Part shown: positions 8,330 through 16,311 of the stretch, in pieces
How the letters are laid out: every line of letters begins with the position of its first letter
How positions within the stretch are numbered: the first letter of the stretch is position 1
Source of the DNA: Crystallibacter sulfonylureivorans_A
GTDB lineage: Bacteria; Actinomycetota; Actinomycetes; Actinomycetales; Micrococcaceae
Assembly (NCBI RefSeq): GCF_047607445.1
Contig: NZ_JBLKRT010000023.1
Span: 7,020-71,019 of the forward strand
Length of the DNA: 64,000 bases
Direction: 5' to 3'
Made by a program: the position numbers and the translations under genes
The notes under the pieces: generated by a model
The model's database searches: none
Seen by the model: only the letters and a program-made list of their open reading frames with translations
What the model was told of the DNA's origin: nothing

Positions 8330-10265
8330 CGACGTTCCTTTCCTCGGGAGTGAACCCTTTGTACCTGACAGCTTTGACCAGCACGCTCAGGATCAGCAAA
8401 TCGAAGATGACCCAGGCCACGTTGACCAGCGTGCCCACCGGCTCGTTCAGGCCAGTGGCAAGCCGGACCGCTCCCACCACCAGGGCAACCAGCAGCAGGG
8501 CGATGGCAACCAGCTGGGGGAGAATCAGTCGCCAGCTGTTCCCTTCGGCCTGGCGGGCCTTGGGGGTGACGGCAAAGCCGAGCGGGCGCCCGAGCCAGAC
8601 GTTACGGGCCGCCGTCGTGCAGGCCTTGATCCAGGTGGGGAAGAGGGCGAGGCTGTACTGCTGTCCCCGCCAAGTGCTGACCCCCTTGCCCACTACCGCG
8701 AACAGCAGCTGGTTGACCACCATGAACGGGATGAACCGGATGAAGAAGTCAGTGCTCAGGCTGCTGACCGGCAGGATGCCCAAAGTGAGGTAGATGACCG
8801 GGGCGGCGAAGTAGACCACGGCGGCAAACCCGCTGAGGTAGCTCCACATGGTGGAAAAGTACATCAGCCGCTGGCCGAGATTCAGCCCGCGCTGCGCCAG
8901 AGGGTTTTCGCGCAGCATGACCTGGATGGTGCCCTGGGCCCAGCGCAGCCGCTGGGTGAGCATGGTCTTGAGATCCTCGGGGGCCAAACCGTAGGCGAGG
9001 ACCTCGTGGTGGTAAACGCTTTCCCAGCCCATCGAATGCAGCCGCATCGAGGTGGCCATGTCCTCGGTCACCGAGATGGTGGCCAGCGGCATCACCGGTT
9101 GGGCCTCGTCCGGGCGTTCCACAGAGACGGCGTCCAGCACCGCCTGCACCGAGCCCAGCGCCCCCAGCGGGGACCAGTCCCGCTGCGACATCCGTTCCAC
9201 CGCCCCGTCCAGTTGGTCCGGTTCAGGCGTACCGAGCTCGCTGCCGAGATCCATGGCGGCGATCTCGGCCAGATCTGCTTCCACGGCAGCGAAGTTCCCG
9301 GCGACCAGTGTCCGCACGGCGCCCTCCACCTTGGTTCGGAGTTCGTAGGTGATTTCACTCAGCGAGCCGCCAGCCTTGAGTTTCTCGCGGGCCGCGTCGG
9401 TGGCCGCTTCCACCTCGTCAAGCAGCCCAGCCACCAGCGGGTCGGCCGCTTCAGGGGACCGGCGGGCCTTCCGAATGGCGCTCCGGGCTCCGGCCAAGGC
9501 GCGGTGGACGCCGCGCTCCACTTCCGTCACGTAGCCTGCAAGGCCAAGCTGCATCAGGGCCTCGCGCCTGAGCAGCGCATTGGAGCCGCAGAAGAACGCA
9601 GCGTTCCACCCGTCCTTGCCCTGCTGGATGGGCCCATAGAAGAGCGGAGCCTGGCTGCCCAACGGATCGTCGGCCGGGACATTGCTGAAGTACTGCGGGG
9701 TCTGGACCAGTGCGACCCGGCGCTGGTTGAAGTACCCCAGCGTTTTGTCGAGGATGTCGGGCTGCGGGATCTGGTCGGCATCCAGGATCAGGAGGAATTC
9801 CCCCTGGGTCACCATCAGCGCGTTATTGAGGTTGCCGGCCTTGGCGTGCCGCGGCTTGTCCGCCCAATCGCCGCTGCGGGTCAGGTAGCCCAGCCCGTGG
9901 CGCGCGGCAAGGTCGGCCAGTTCCGGTCTGGCGCCGTCGTCCAAAATCCAGGTGCTGTGGGGATAGCGGATGTCCTTCGCCGCCAGCGCAGTGGTCATGA
10001 CCAGGTCCAGCGGTTCGTCGTAGGTGGTGATGAACACGTCCACGGTGGCGTCCGCTGGCGGCGGCGGTGCTTTGCGTTCGCGGATCCGCCACATGGCCAG
10101 GCCGAAGAGACCGACGTCGATCAAGCTGTAGGTTTCGGCCAGTACCAGGGGGACGGCAATCCACCAGGCGGACCAGTTGAGCGAGTCCAGCCAGCGCCAG
10201 GCCAGGTAGTTGACGCCCAGGATAATCGTCAGGACGATGAGCAGCCGTGTGGCGAAAGGTTTCAC
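8313..10265 (-). CDS. Family 2 processive glycosyltransferase, cellulose-synthase-like, with a large insertion
   Basis: The 650-residue protein starts at GTG 10265, which overlaps the stop of the upstream gene (GTGA). All GT2 synthase motifs are present: Asp83 in TTYDEP, the DxD pair Asp162/Asp164 (LILDADQIP), the TED motif at 400-402 and QRLRW at 438-442. Two membrane helices precede the catalytic domain and about five follow. There is no PilZ domain. Between GLAGYVTE (about 243) and the TED segment (about 393) lies an extra stretch of roughly 150 residues, charged and helical, that ordinary BcsA-type enzymes lack. The product is probably a beta-linked extracellular polysaccharide. Its place inside a partner-switch operon suggests control by that system. 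Confidence 0.87.
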   Translation of the reverse strand: MKPFATRLLIVLTIILGVNYLAWRWLDSLNWSAWWIAVPLVLAETYSLIDVGLFGLAMWRIRERKAPPPPADATVDVFITTYDEPLDLVMTTALAAKDIRYPHSTWILDDGARPELADLAARHGLGYLTRSGDWADKPRHAKAGNLNNALMVTQGEFLLILDADQIPQPDILDKTLGYFNQRRVALVQTPQYFSNVPADDPLGSQAPLFYGPIQQGKDGWNAAFFCGSNALLRREALMQLGLAGYVTEVERGVHRALAGARSAIRKARRSPEAADPLVAGLLDEVEAATDAAREKLKAGGSLSEITYELRTKVEGAVRTLVAGNFAAVEADLAEIAAMDLGSELGTPEPDQLDGAVERMSQRDWSPLGALGSVQAVLDAVSVERPDEAQPVMPLATISVTEDMATSMRLHSMGWESVYHHEVLAYGLAPEDLKTMLTQRLRWAQGTIQVMLRENPLAQRGLNLGQRLMYFSTMWSYLSGFAAVVYFAAPVIYLTLGILPVSSLSTDFFIRFIPFMVVNQLLFAVVGKGVSTWRGQQYSLALFPTWIKACTTAARNVWLGRPLGFAVTPKARQAEGNSWRLILPQLVAIALLLVALVVGAVRLATGLNEPVGTLVNVAWVIFDLLILSVLVKAVRYKGFTPEERNVDAVHR

Positions 10266-11380
10266 GGGGCACCCTCGGTGTGGTCAGGCGGGCAGCGGCG
10301 CAACATCACCGCGGTGACATCGTCGGCTACGGCGGTGCCGGCCAGCTCCAGCACGGCGTCGCATACCTCCTCCGGAGACTCGCGCCCGGTGGTGGCGACA
10401 GCCGCCACCGCGTCCATCGCCGCATCCACCGAATCGAAGGCATCGAGGAGTCCGTCGCTGAGGACCAGAAGGGAATCGCCGGGCGCCAGCAGCAGGCTGC
10501 CGGCAGTCCACATGCTGCCCGGCACGGCGCCCACGGGCGGGCCGCCCGACGGCAGGCGGCGCAGGCCGCCGTCGTACAGGTGCAGTCCCAGGCCGTGCCC
10601 GGCATCCACGTAGTCCACGGCTCCGCTGCCGGCGTCCAGCCGCGCATGGAAGATGGTGACGAAGGAGGAGGACTGGGCCAGGTCCCACTCCAGCGCTTGG
10701 CTGGCCGCTGCGAAGGCCTGGTTGAGGTCCGCATGCCGGTTGGAGGAACGCAGCACCGCGCGGACTGTGGCGGCAATCAGCGCCGCACCCATGCCCTTGC
10801 CCATCGCATCGGCGACGGTGAGCTGCAGGCCGTTGTCTGTGGCGCACCAATCGAAGAAGTCGCCGCCTACGTTCCGGGTGGGCCGGCACCGGCCCGCCAT
10901 GTCGTAGTCCTGAATCCTCAGCGGTTCCCCGGGCAGCAGGCTGCGCTGGACCTCGGCCGCGCGGTCCTGATCGGCGCCGGGGGCCGCATCGACCGGCTGG
11001 GAGCGCGGACGGCGGAACAGCGCGCCGATCCGTGCCTGCAGTTCCCGGGGGCTGAACGGCTTGCTGATGTAATCATCGGCCCCGGTCTCCAGGCCGCTGA
11101 GCCGGTCGACTTCCTCCACCCGCGCGGTGATCATCAGAATGTAGGCGTCCGAGAACGCCCGCACCTGGCGGCAGACTTCGATGCCGTCCAGATCGGGCAG
11201 GTTCAGGTCCAAGGTAATGAGGTCTGCGCCGCCGGCACGGATCAGTTCCAGCCCGTCCCTGCCGGTTTCCGCCTCCGCCACGGTGAAGCCCTGCTCGGAA
11301 ACAATCTGGACCAGCAGCCTGCGAATGTCGGCGTTGTCCTCGACTATGACGGCACGGCGGTTGTTGGGGACGGCTGGCAT
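10262..11380 (-). CDS. Response regulator fused to SpoIIE-type PP2C phosphatase (RsbU-like)
   Basis: The 372-residue protein begins with a receiver domain (phosphoacceptor Asp58 in LITLDLNLP, Lys107 in YISKPFS) and continues with a SpoIIE/PP2C domain from about residue 145. Metal-binding residues appear in NVGGDFFDW (Asp174) and ADAMGKGMGAAL (Asp191). Phosphorylation of the receiver, presumably by the divergent histidine kinase, would control dephosphorylation of the STAS protein. It is first in the four-gene operon and its stop overlaps the GTG of the glycosyltransferase. A stretch of 84 bp separates it from the divergent kinase gene. Confidence 0.9.
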   Translation of the reverse strand: MPAVPNNRRAVIVEDNADIRRLLVQIVSEQGFTVAEAETGRDGLELIRAGGADLITLDLNLPDLDGIEVCRQVRAFSDAYILMITARVEEVDRLSGLETGADDYISKPFSPRELQARIGALFRRPRSQPVDAAPGADQDRAAEVQRSLLPGEPLRIQDYDMAGRCRPTRNVGGDFFDWCATDNGLQLTVADAMGKGMGAALIAATVRAVLRSSNRHADLNQAFAAASQALEWDLAQSSSFVTIFHARLDAGSGAVDYVDAGHGLGLHLYDGGLRRLPSGGPPVGAVPGSMWTAGSLLLAPGDSLLVLSDGLLDAFDSVDAAMDAVAAVATTGRESPEEVCDAVLELAGTAVADDVTAVMLRRCPPDHTEGAP

Positions 11381-11464
11381 GTTTTTATTAAGGCGGTTAT
11401 CTTCCCGTTTGTCACATCCGTCACTGCAGAAACCGCCCGTGACGACGATATTGGAGTCGCCGCC

Positions 11465-13195
11465 GTGGATAAAGTCCTCGATCTACTGATCTTGAACCGG
11501 GTTAAGTTCCATACGCTCTCCCTGCGCGGGCGGGTTGTGATGAGCCAACTGCCGCTGTCGATCACCATGCTGTTCCTGCTGGCGGGAACATGGATTTTCT
11601 ATCCGCCGCTCCTGTCGGATCCGCAGTTCCGCCTCAGTATGCTGCTCAACGCGGCGCTGCTGGCGGCCTGTTTCCTGGTGCCCTGGGACAAGCTGCCGTA
11701 CCCGTCATTCCTGCTCATCCCGCTGTTGGACTTTGTTCCGATCGCCCTGCTGCGCGAAGGTACCGGGTCAGTCCTGACCGGAGTGGGGCTGCTGGCCGCC
11801 TTCCCGGTGATCTGGCTGGCGGCCTCGGGACAACTGCCCAAGCTGTCCGTGATCGCCGGCGCGCTGGCGTCGCTGGCGATGGTCTGGATCCCGGTGTTCC
11901 TCGGGGACGCCGCCGTCACGTTCAAGGCGTTGACCCACCCGCTGCTGGTCCCGTTCATGATGCTGGCCATCGGCATCACCGTACGGGTGATGACGGCGAG
12001 CATGATGGAACAGCAGCGAGTGGTTGAAGCCAAGGACGCGGAGCTGCGCAGCCTGCTGGAAGCCAGCGGCAGGCGCGAACGACTCCTGTCGGCCGTCCTC
12101 AGCGCGGTGGATGTGGGCGTCCTCGCCGTCGACGAAGCCGGCAACACGATCCTGCGGAACCGCCGGCAGGAAGAACTGCGCCGTCTGGCGCTTCCGCCGG
12201 GGGAGGAGGACGCGCCTGAGTCCCGGCTGGAACTCTATGCCGACGGCGGCAGTACCGTGATCCCGGCCCAGGACAGGCCCATTCGCCGTGCTGTCCGGGG
12301 CGAGTCGTTTTCCGAGCACCTGATTTGGATGGGCCGGAAACCGCAGCAACGGGTCCTCTCCGCCTCAGCCCAGGCCATGCTTGACGACAGCGGCCGACGG
12401 GAAGGCACGGTGCTGGCCTTCAACGACGTCACCGAGCTGGTGGCCGCGGTGGATGCGAAAAACGAGTTCCTCTCCAGTGTGTCCCACGAACTGCGCACCC
12501 CGCTGACCTCCATCCAGGGATACGCCGAGTTGCTGTCCATGGCTCCGGACTTGTCGCCGAACATGGTTTCAGGGCTGGACACCATCACCAGGAATTCGGA
12601 CCAGCTGCTCAAACTGGTCAATGATCTGCTCGGCACTGCGGCAGGCTTCTCGGAGCTGCAGCCGGTCCAGGCGGATCTGGCGGAAATCGCCGCGCAGGCC
12701 GTGGCCGCGGCCGAACCGAAGGCCGCCGCCGGCGGGGTCACGCTCAGCACGCATTCGCTAGGGGACCTGGAAGTGGTCTGCGACCCGGCCCGCGTCCGGC
12801 AGGTGTTGGACAATCTGGTGTCCAATGCCATCAAGTACTCCCCGCAAGGCGGGGACGTCACGGTCAGCTGCACCGAGGGCGACGGCATGGTGGAATGCCG
12901 GGTGGCGGACACGGGAATGGGCATGGGCGCCGAAGAGCGCAGCAACGTGTTCACCCGGTTTTTCCGCAGCCCGGAGGCCCGCCGCGGATCCATTCCCGGG
13001 CTGGGCCTCGGGCTGGCGCTCTCCAAGGACATCGTGGAACGCCACGGCGGGACCATCAGCTGCATCAGCGAGCCCGGTGCCGGGAGCGTCTTCACCTTCA
13101 CCCTGCCCGCCGACGGCCCGCCGAGCACGGATATCGCGGACCACGGCAGCTCCAGCGGCCGGAGGCTCTCGGCCGGCGCGCAGCCGGGAGCCTAA
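11465..13195 (+). CDS. Membrane-bound sensor histidine kinase
   Basis: GTG 11465 is chosen because GGAG lies 8 nt upstream; ATG 11540 is an alternative with a poorer site. The 576-residue protein has about six membrane helices (30-175), a short coiled linker, a PAS-like domain (about 205-325), a HisKA domain with His341 in SSVSHELRTP, and an HATPase domain with DNLVSNAIKYS, VADTGMGMG, an FFRSP F-box and GLGLGLALS. The sensory part is almost entirely membrane-embedded. It is divergent from the REC-PP2C gene, the natural phosphotransfer partner. Confidence 0.9.
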   Translation: MDKVLDLLILNRVKFHTLSLRGRVVMSQLPLSITMLFLLAGTWIFYPPLLSDPQFRLSMLLNAALLAACFLVPWDKLPYPSFLLIPLLDFVPIALLREGTGSVLTGVGLLAAFPVIWLAASGQLPKLSVIAGALASLAMVWIPVFLGDAAVTFKALTHPLLVPFMMLAIGITVRVMTASMMEQQRVVEAKDAELRSLLEASGRRERLLSAVLSAVDVGVLAVDEAGNTILRNRRQEELRRLALPPGEEDAPESRLELYADGGSTVIPAQDRPIRRAVRGESFSEHLIWMGRKPQQRVLSASAQAMLDDSGRREGTVLAFNDVTELVAAVDAKNEFLSSVSHELRTPLTSIQGYAELLSMAPDLSPNMVSGLDTITRNSDQLLKLVNDLLGTAAGFSELQPVQADLAEIAAQAVAAAEPKAAAGGVTLSTHSLGDLEVVCDPARVRQVLDNLVSNAIKYSPQGGDVTVSCTEGDGMVECRVADTGMGMGAEERSNVFTRFFRSPEARRGSIPGLGLGLALSKDIVERHGGTISCISEPGAGSVFTFTLPADGPPSTDIADHGSSSGRRLSAGAQPGA

Positions 13196-13320
13196 GGTAC
13201 GCGGAAGTATCGGGGCGCGTTGTTATCCCGCGGTGTCGGCCCGCGCTGGTTGCGACAGCGTCGGACCGCACGGTGGGCCCCGCTGCTGAGCCCGCGCGTT
13301 GAGAGTTCCAGATGCCGGGT

Positions 13321-13902
13321 TCAGATCTGCCGGACCACCCGGGCCGGACTGCCCACCGCGACCACATTGGCTGGAATATCGCCGGTGACCACCGAGCCGG
13401 CGCCGATCACGCTGTTCTCGCCGATCGTCACGCCCGGGCAGACAATCACACCCCCGCCAAGCCATACGTTGTCGCCGAGGGTGATCGGCTGGGCCGCTTC
13501 CAGCTTGTCCCTGCGCGGCTGGGCTTCGATCGGATGCGTCGGCGTCAGGAGCTGGACGCCGGGTCCAATCTGGCAGTCGGCGCCGATGGTGATAGCGGCA
13601 ACATCCAGGGCGGTGAAGTTGTAGTTGATGAAGGTGCGGGGACCAATGAAGATGTGTTCCCCGTAATCAACGAACAGGGGAGGCTTCACGTAGGCGTCCT
13701 CGCCGAGGCCGCCCAGCAGTTCGGCCAGGATCGACCTCGCATTGTCCGCGTCGGCGACCACCGCACGGTGGTACTCGTCGGCCAGCCGCAGGGCACGCTT
13801 GGCCCGGCGTTCGCTCTCCGGGTCGTCGGCAATGTACAGGTCGCCGGCCAGCATCCGTTCGCGGTTGGTCCGGGTGTCCCCGGCAAAGTAGTCAGTGTCC
13901 AT
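13321..13902 (-). CDS. Sugar O-acetyltransferase (maltose/galactoside acetyltransferase type)
   Basis: From ATG 13902 the protein has 193 residues with the N-terminal mac domain (RERMLAGDLYIADDPE) followed by left-handed beta-helix hexapeptide repeats (ITIGADCQIGPGVQLLTPTH, GGGVIVCPGVTIGENSVIGAGSVV). The catalytic His lies in the TPTHP segment. Such enzymes acetylate mono- or disaccharides with acetyl-CoA in the cytoplasm. An upstream GTG at 13965 would place the start inside a terminator hairpin and is less likely, although the ATG has a very tight AAGGA spacing. Confidence 0.88.
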   Translation of the reverse strand: MDTDYFAGDTRTNRERMLAGDLYIADDPESERRAKRALRLADEYHRAVVADADNARSILAELLGGLGEDAYVKPPLFVDYGEHIFIGPRTFINYNFTALDVAAITIGADCQIGPGVQLLTPTHPIEAQPRRDKLEAAQPITLGDNVWLGGGVIVCPGVTIGENSVIGAGSVVTGDIPANVVAVGSPARVVRQI

Positions 13903-13946
13903 ATCCTTGACCGTATCGCCGCCGACGGGCCTCGAAAAGGCAGGAA

Positions 13947-13993
13947 CAACGACGGCGGAGCTCACCTGCGAAAGGTGGGCTCCGCCGTCGTTG
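13947..13993. terminator. Long hairpin, about 21-bp stem
   Basis: The arms 13947-13967 and 13973-13993 pair with a single G-T type mismatch and contain the CGACGGCGG core. It ends the gcvT-like transcript (stop at 14019), just before the acetyltransferase gene on the same strand. Confidence 0.8.
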
Positions 13994-14018
13994 GTGGTTG
14001 GCCGGGCAAGGGTCCGGT

Positions 14019-15239
14019 TCAGTCCTTGGGTGTCTCCTTGCTGGGATCGAAGAAGGGCTTTTGCACCACTGTTCCTTCGCGGACTCCCTCTGGTGTGTGG
14101 ATGGACAGCGCGGTGCCCTCTTCGCTGAGGTCGAACGGCACCATGGCCAGGCCGATGTTGCGTTCCAGCCGCGGGGAATTGCAGGCGCTGGTGACTTTGC
14201 CGATCTGCGCGCCGCCGCCGACCGAGACCGGGAAGGGCTCGATCATGGAGCCGTCGTTGTAGCTGCCCAGCGGTTCGCCGTCGATATCCACCCCGACCAG
14301 CAGCCGATCGATGCCCTTCTCGCGGATGCGGCTTAATGCTTCCTTGCCAACGAAGTCAGCCTCCTGATCCAGGTCCACCATCCAGTTGTAGTCGTAGCCG
14401 ACTTCCAGCGGGTTGGTGTCGAGCGTGATGTCGCAACCGTAAGCGAGCATGCCGGCCTCGATGCGGCGGATGTGGCAGGGGCCGATCACACGCAGGTCGT
14501 GCGGTTGACCGGCTTCCCAGACGGTGTCCCAGAGGCGGCCGGCGTTCTGGGTGGCGTTGTAGAGGTAGATCTCGTAGCCGATTTCACCGGTGTACCCGGT
14601 CCGGCTGACCACCACGTCCAGGCCGTTCAGCGTGTGGTGCTGCATGTAGTAGTAGGGCATGTCCAGGATCTGCGGGCCGAACAGATCGGACATCAGCCCC
14701 TTGGCTTTGGGGCCCTGGACCTGGACCGGGGCCACGTCCACTTCTTCCACCGTGACGTCCCAGCCGCCGGCGTGGGCCAGGCCCATGGCCCACAGGTGCA
14801 CGTCGCTGTCCGCCAGTGACAACCAGAACTTGTTCTCCTCCACGCGCAGCAGGATCGGGTCGTTGATGATGCCGCCGTCGGCAGCGGTGATGAAGGCGTA
14901 TTTGCACTGGCCCACCGCGCATTTGGTCAGGTCGCGCGGGGTCAACATATTGGTGAAATCGAAGGCCTGCGGGCCGCTGATCTGCAGCTGCCGCTCTACT
15001 CCGACGTCCCACAGGGTGACGTCGTTCAGCAAGGACCAGTATTCGCTGACCGGATCGCCATAGTGGCGCGGATGGTAGGTGTGGTTGTAGACGCTATAGG
15101 CCGCGACGCCGTGCTCCCGCGACTTCCAGAAATACGGGGACTTGCGCAGCCGGGTGTAGAGCGTGACGGCCGGATGGGGGTTGACGCGTGAATCGGTGCC
15201 GTTGAACGGGGCGGAGCCCGAATCGAGAATCTCCGACAT
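14019..15239 (-). CDS. GcvT-family aminomethyltransferase / tetrahydrofolate-dependent demethylase
   Basis: ATG 15239 is supported by AAGGAGGA 8 nt upstream and gives 406 residues. The GcvT fold is visible: DVTLWDVGVERQLQISGPQAFDFTNMLTPRDL, VSRTGYTGEIGYEIYL and a C-terminal barrel with RLLVGVDIDGEP and IGKVTSACNSP. No glycine-cleavage partners (gcvH, gcvP) are nearby, and the MLTPRDL and THxYHPRHYGDP-like N-terminus resembles stand-alone demethylases such as DmdA (dimethylsulfoniopropionate) rather than glycine cleavage. It probably transfers a methyl group from a small donor to tetrahydrofolate; the donor is unknown. Two palindromes lie in its 5' region. Confidence 0.8.
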   Translation of the reverse strand: MSEILDSGSAPFNGTDSRVNPHPAVTLYTRLRKSPYFWKSREHGVAAYSVYNHTYHPRHYGDPVSEYWSLLNDVTLWDVGVERQLQISGPQAFDFTNMLTPRDLTKCAVGQCKYAFITAADGGIINDPILLRVEENKFWLSLADSDVHLWAMGLAHAGGWDVTVEEVDVAPVQVQGPKAKGLMSDLFGPQILDMPYYYMQHHTLNGLDVVVSRTGYTGEIGYEIYLYNATQNAGRLWDTVWEAGQPHDLRVIGPCHIRRIEAGMLAYGCDITLDTNPLEVGYDYNWMVDLDQEADFVGKEALSRIREKGIDRLLVGVDIDGEPLGSYNDGSMIEPFPVSVGGGAQIGKVTSACNSPRLERNIGLAMVPFDLSEEGTALSIHTPEGVREGTVVQKPFFDPSKETPKD

Positions 15240-15287
15240 GGGTGCTTCCTCCTTCGAGGTTCTGGCGCCAGCCGGACCTGAAGAAGT

Positions 15288-15302
15288 TGCGCATGATGCG
15301 CA
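15288..15302. promoter_or_regulatory. Perfect palindrome TGCGCAT-G-ATGCGCA in the 5' region of the gcvT-like gene
   Basis: This 7-1-7 palindrome lies about 50 bp before the start codon and is a good candidate operator for control of the demethylase-type gene. Confidence 0.5.
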
Positions 15303-15349
15303 GCTCTGCGCCATGTGAGACATCGTGACAGCTGCTCAACGGACCAGTC

Positions 15350-15369
15350 AAGGGTTCATACATACCCTT
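15350..15369. promoter_or_regulatory. Inverted repeat AAGGGT-N8-ACCCTT
   Basis: A 6-8-6 inverted repeat lies about 110 bp upstream of the gcvT-like start, in the 430-bp gap between that gene and the divergent carD-like gene. The rest of the gap (to 15669) shows no gene or recognisable RNA. Confidence 0.35.
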
Positions 15370-15669
15370 TGTGGAGCACTACTTCTGGGGCTCCAGATGA
15401 CGCCGGTGATGCGTGCTCGCTGCGCCTTGTGGCCCGGCATTCCAAGGAACATAGACCTTCTGCGTGAGATAATGGAAGCAGCCAAGCTTGCGGGTTCCGG
15501 GCGTATCCATCCATGTGGAGACGACACGGTCCGCGTGCCCACGCAACCGATTTCCCGGGCATTTGCACCAGGGTTTCGTTGGTGGGACGACCGTCTGGCG
15601 TGAGGCCCTTCGGGCACTCCGTCCACTGATGTCGAGTGTGGCGCTCGTGCTGAATCAGAGGACTCTCGA

Positions 15670-16191
15670 ATGCAATTTGCTGAAGGTCAATCCCTTGTCC
15701 ATCCCCACCACGGTCCGGCTGTTGTCCGCGGCATCAGGACCCGGCTTTCACGGCAGCACGCCGAATGCCGCTACGTCATGCTCGAAATCAAGGACTCGAA
15801 CCTCACCGTCGGCGTCCCGGTCGAGAACGCGGAAGAAATAGGTCTGCGGACTGTCTTTGACGAGGTGCAGATGCAAGCTTTGTTCGAAGTGCTCCGTGCA
15901 CCCTCCCGCGAGGAGGACCCGCAGTGGTCCCGGCGATTCAAGGACAATCAGGAACGCCTGCGCACCGGCGACATCTTCGTCATCGCCGGCCTGGTCCGTG
16001 ACCTGTCCCGGCGCCTGCAGAGCAAGGGCAGCATGTCCCACGCCGAGAAGGATATGCTGCAATACGCCAAGAAGCCGCTGGCGACGGAGATTGCCCTCTC
16101 CAAAGGCATCGGTCTGCAGGAGGCCGAAGAGATCCTGGACGCGGAGGTGGCCTTGCCGGTACCTGCGGCGGAGCAGCTGGTCAGAGCCTAG
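15670..16191 (+). CDS. CarD-family transcriptional regulator (divergent paralogue)
   Basis: The 173-residue protein begins with a CarD/TRCF RNA-polymerase-interaction domain (FAEGQSLVHPHHGPAVV, MLEIKDSNLTVGVPVENAEEIGLR) followed by a helical DNA-binding domain (WSRRFKDNQERLRTGD..VAxLVRDLSRR, ending MLQYAKKPLATEIAL). CarD stabilises open promoter complexes at rRNA and other promoters. The typical actinobacterial CarD is about 160 residues and has VYPHHG and LTVRVP; the changes here suggest a paralogue rather than the essential copy. Confidence 0.85.
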   Translation: MQFAEGQSLVHPHHGPAVVRGIRTRLSRQHAECRYVMLEIKDSNLTVGVPVENAEEIGLRTVFDEVQMQALFEVLRAPSREEDPQWSRRFKDNQERLRTGDIFVIAGLVRDLSRRLQSKGSMSHAEKDMLQYAKKPLATEIALSKGIGLQEAEEILDAEVALPVPAAEQLVRA

Positions 16192-16200
16192 AAAACGTAC

Positions 16201-16258
16201 GACGGCGGGCCGCACCTGACCCTTTTCCCTCACCTCCGGGTGCGGCCCACCATCGTCA
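16201..16258. terminator. Hairpin after the carD-like gene
   Basis: GGGCCGCACC (16207-16216) pairs with GGTGCGGCCC (16239-16248), and the outer GACG/CGTC also pair. The left arm starts with the GACGGCGG core. It lies between the converging carD-like and X25 genes. Confidence 0.65.
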
Positions 16259-16311
16259 GAACGGCGCCGGCTGCGAAGATTCTTCTCTCTTCCCGGCCGG
16301 CACTTTCAGCC

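Noticed and set aside
8307..10613. Long plus-strand open frame opposite the glycosyltransferase and phosphatase genes
   Set aside because: It is an antisense by-product of high GC; the minus-strand proteins show clear GT2 and PP2C motifs.
10247..11464. Upstream extension of the histidine kinase frame
   Set aside because: It overlaps the REC-PP2C gene on the other strand and has no kinase-like sequence. GGAG before GTG 11465 gives a natural start.
13903..13965. GTG 13965 as start of the acetyltransferase
   Set aside because: It would put the first codons inside the terminator hairpin of the gcvT-like gene, and the family start fits ATG 13902.
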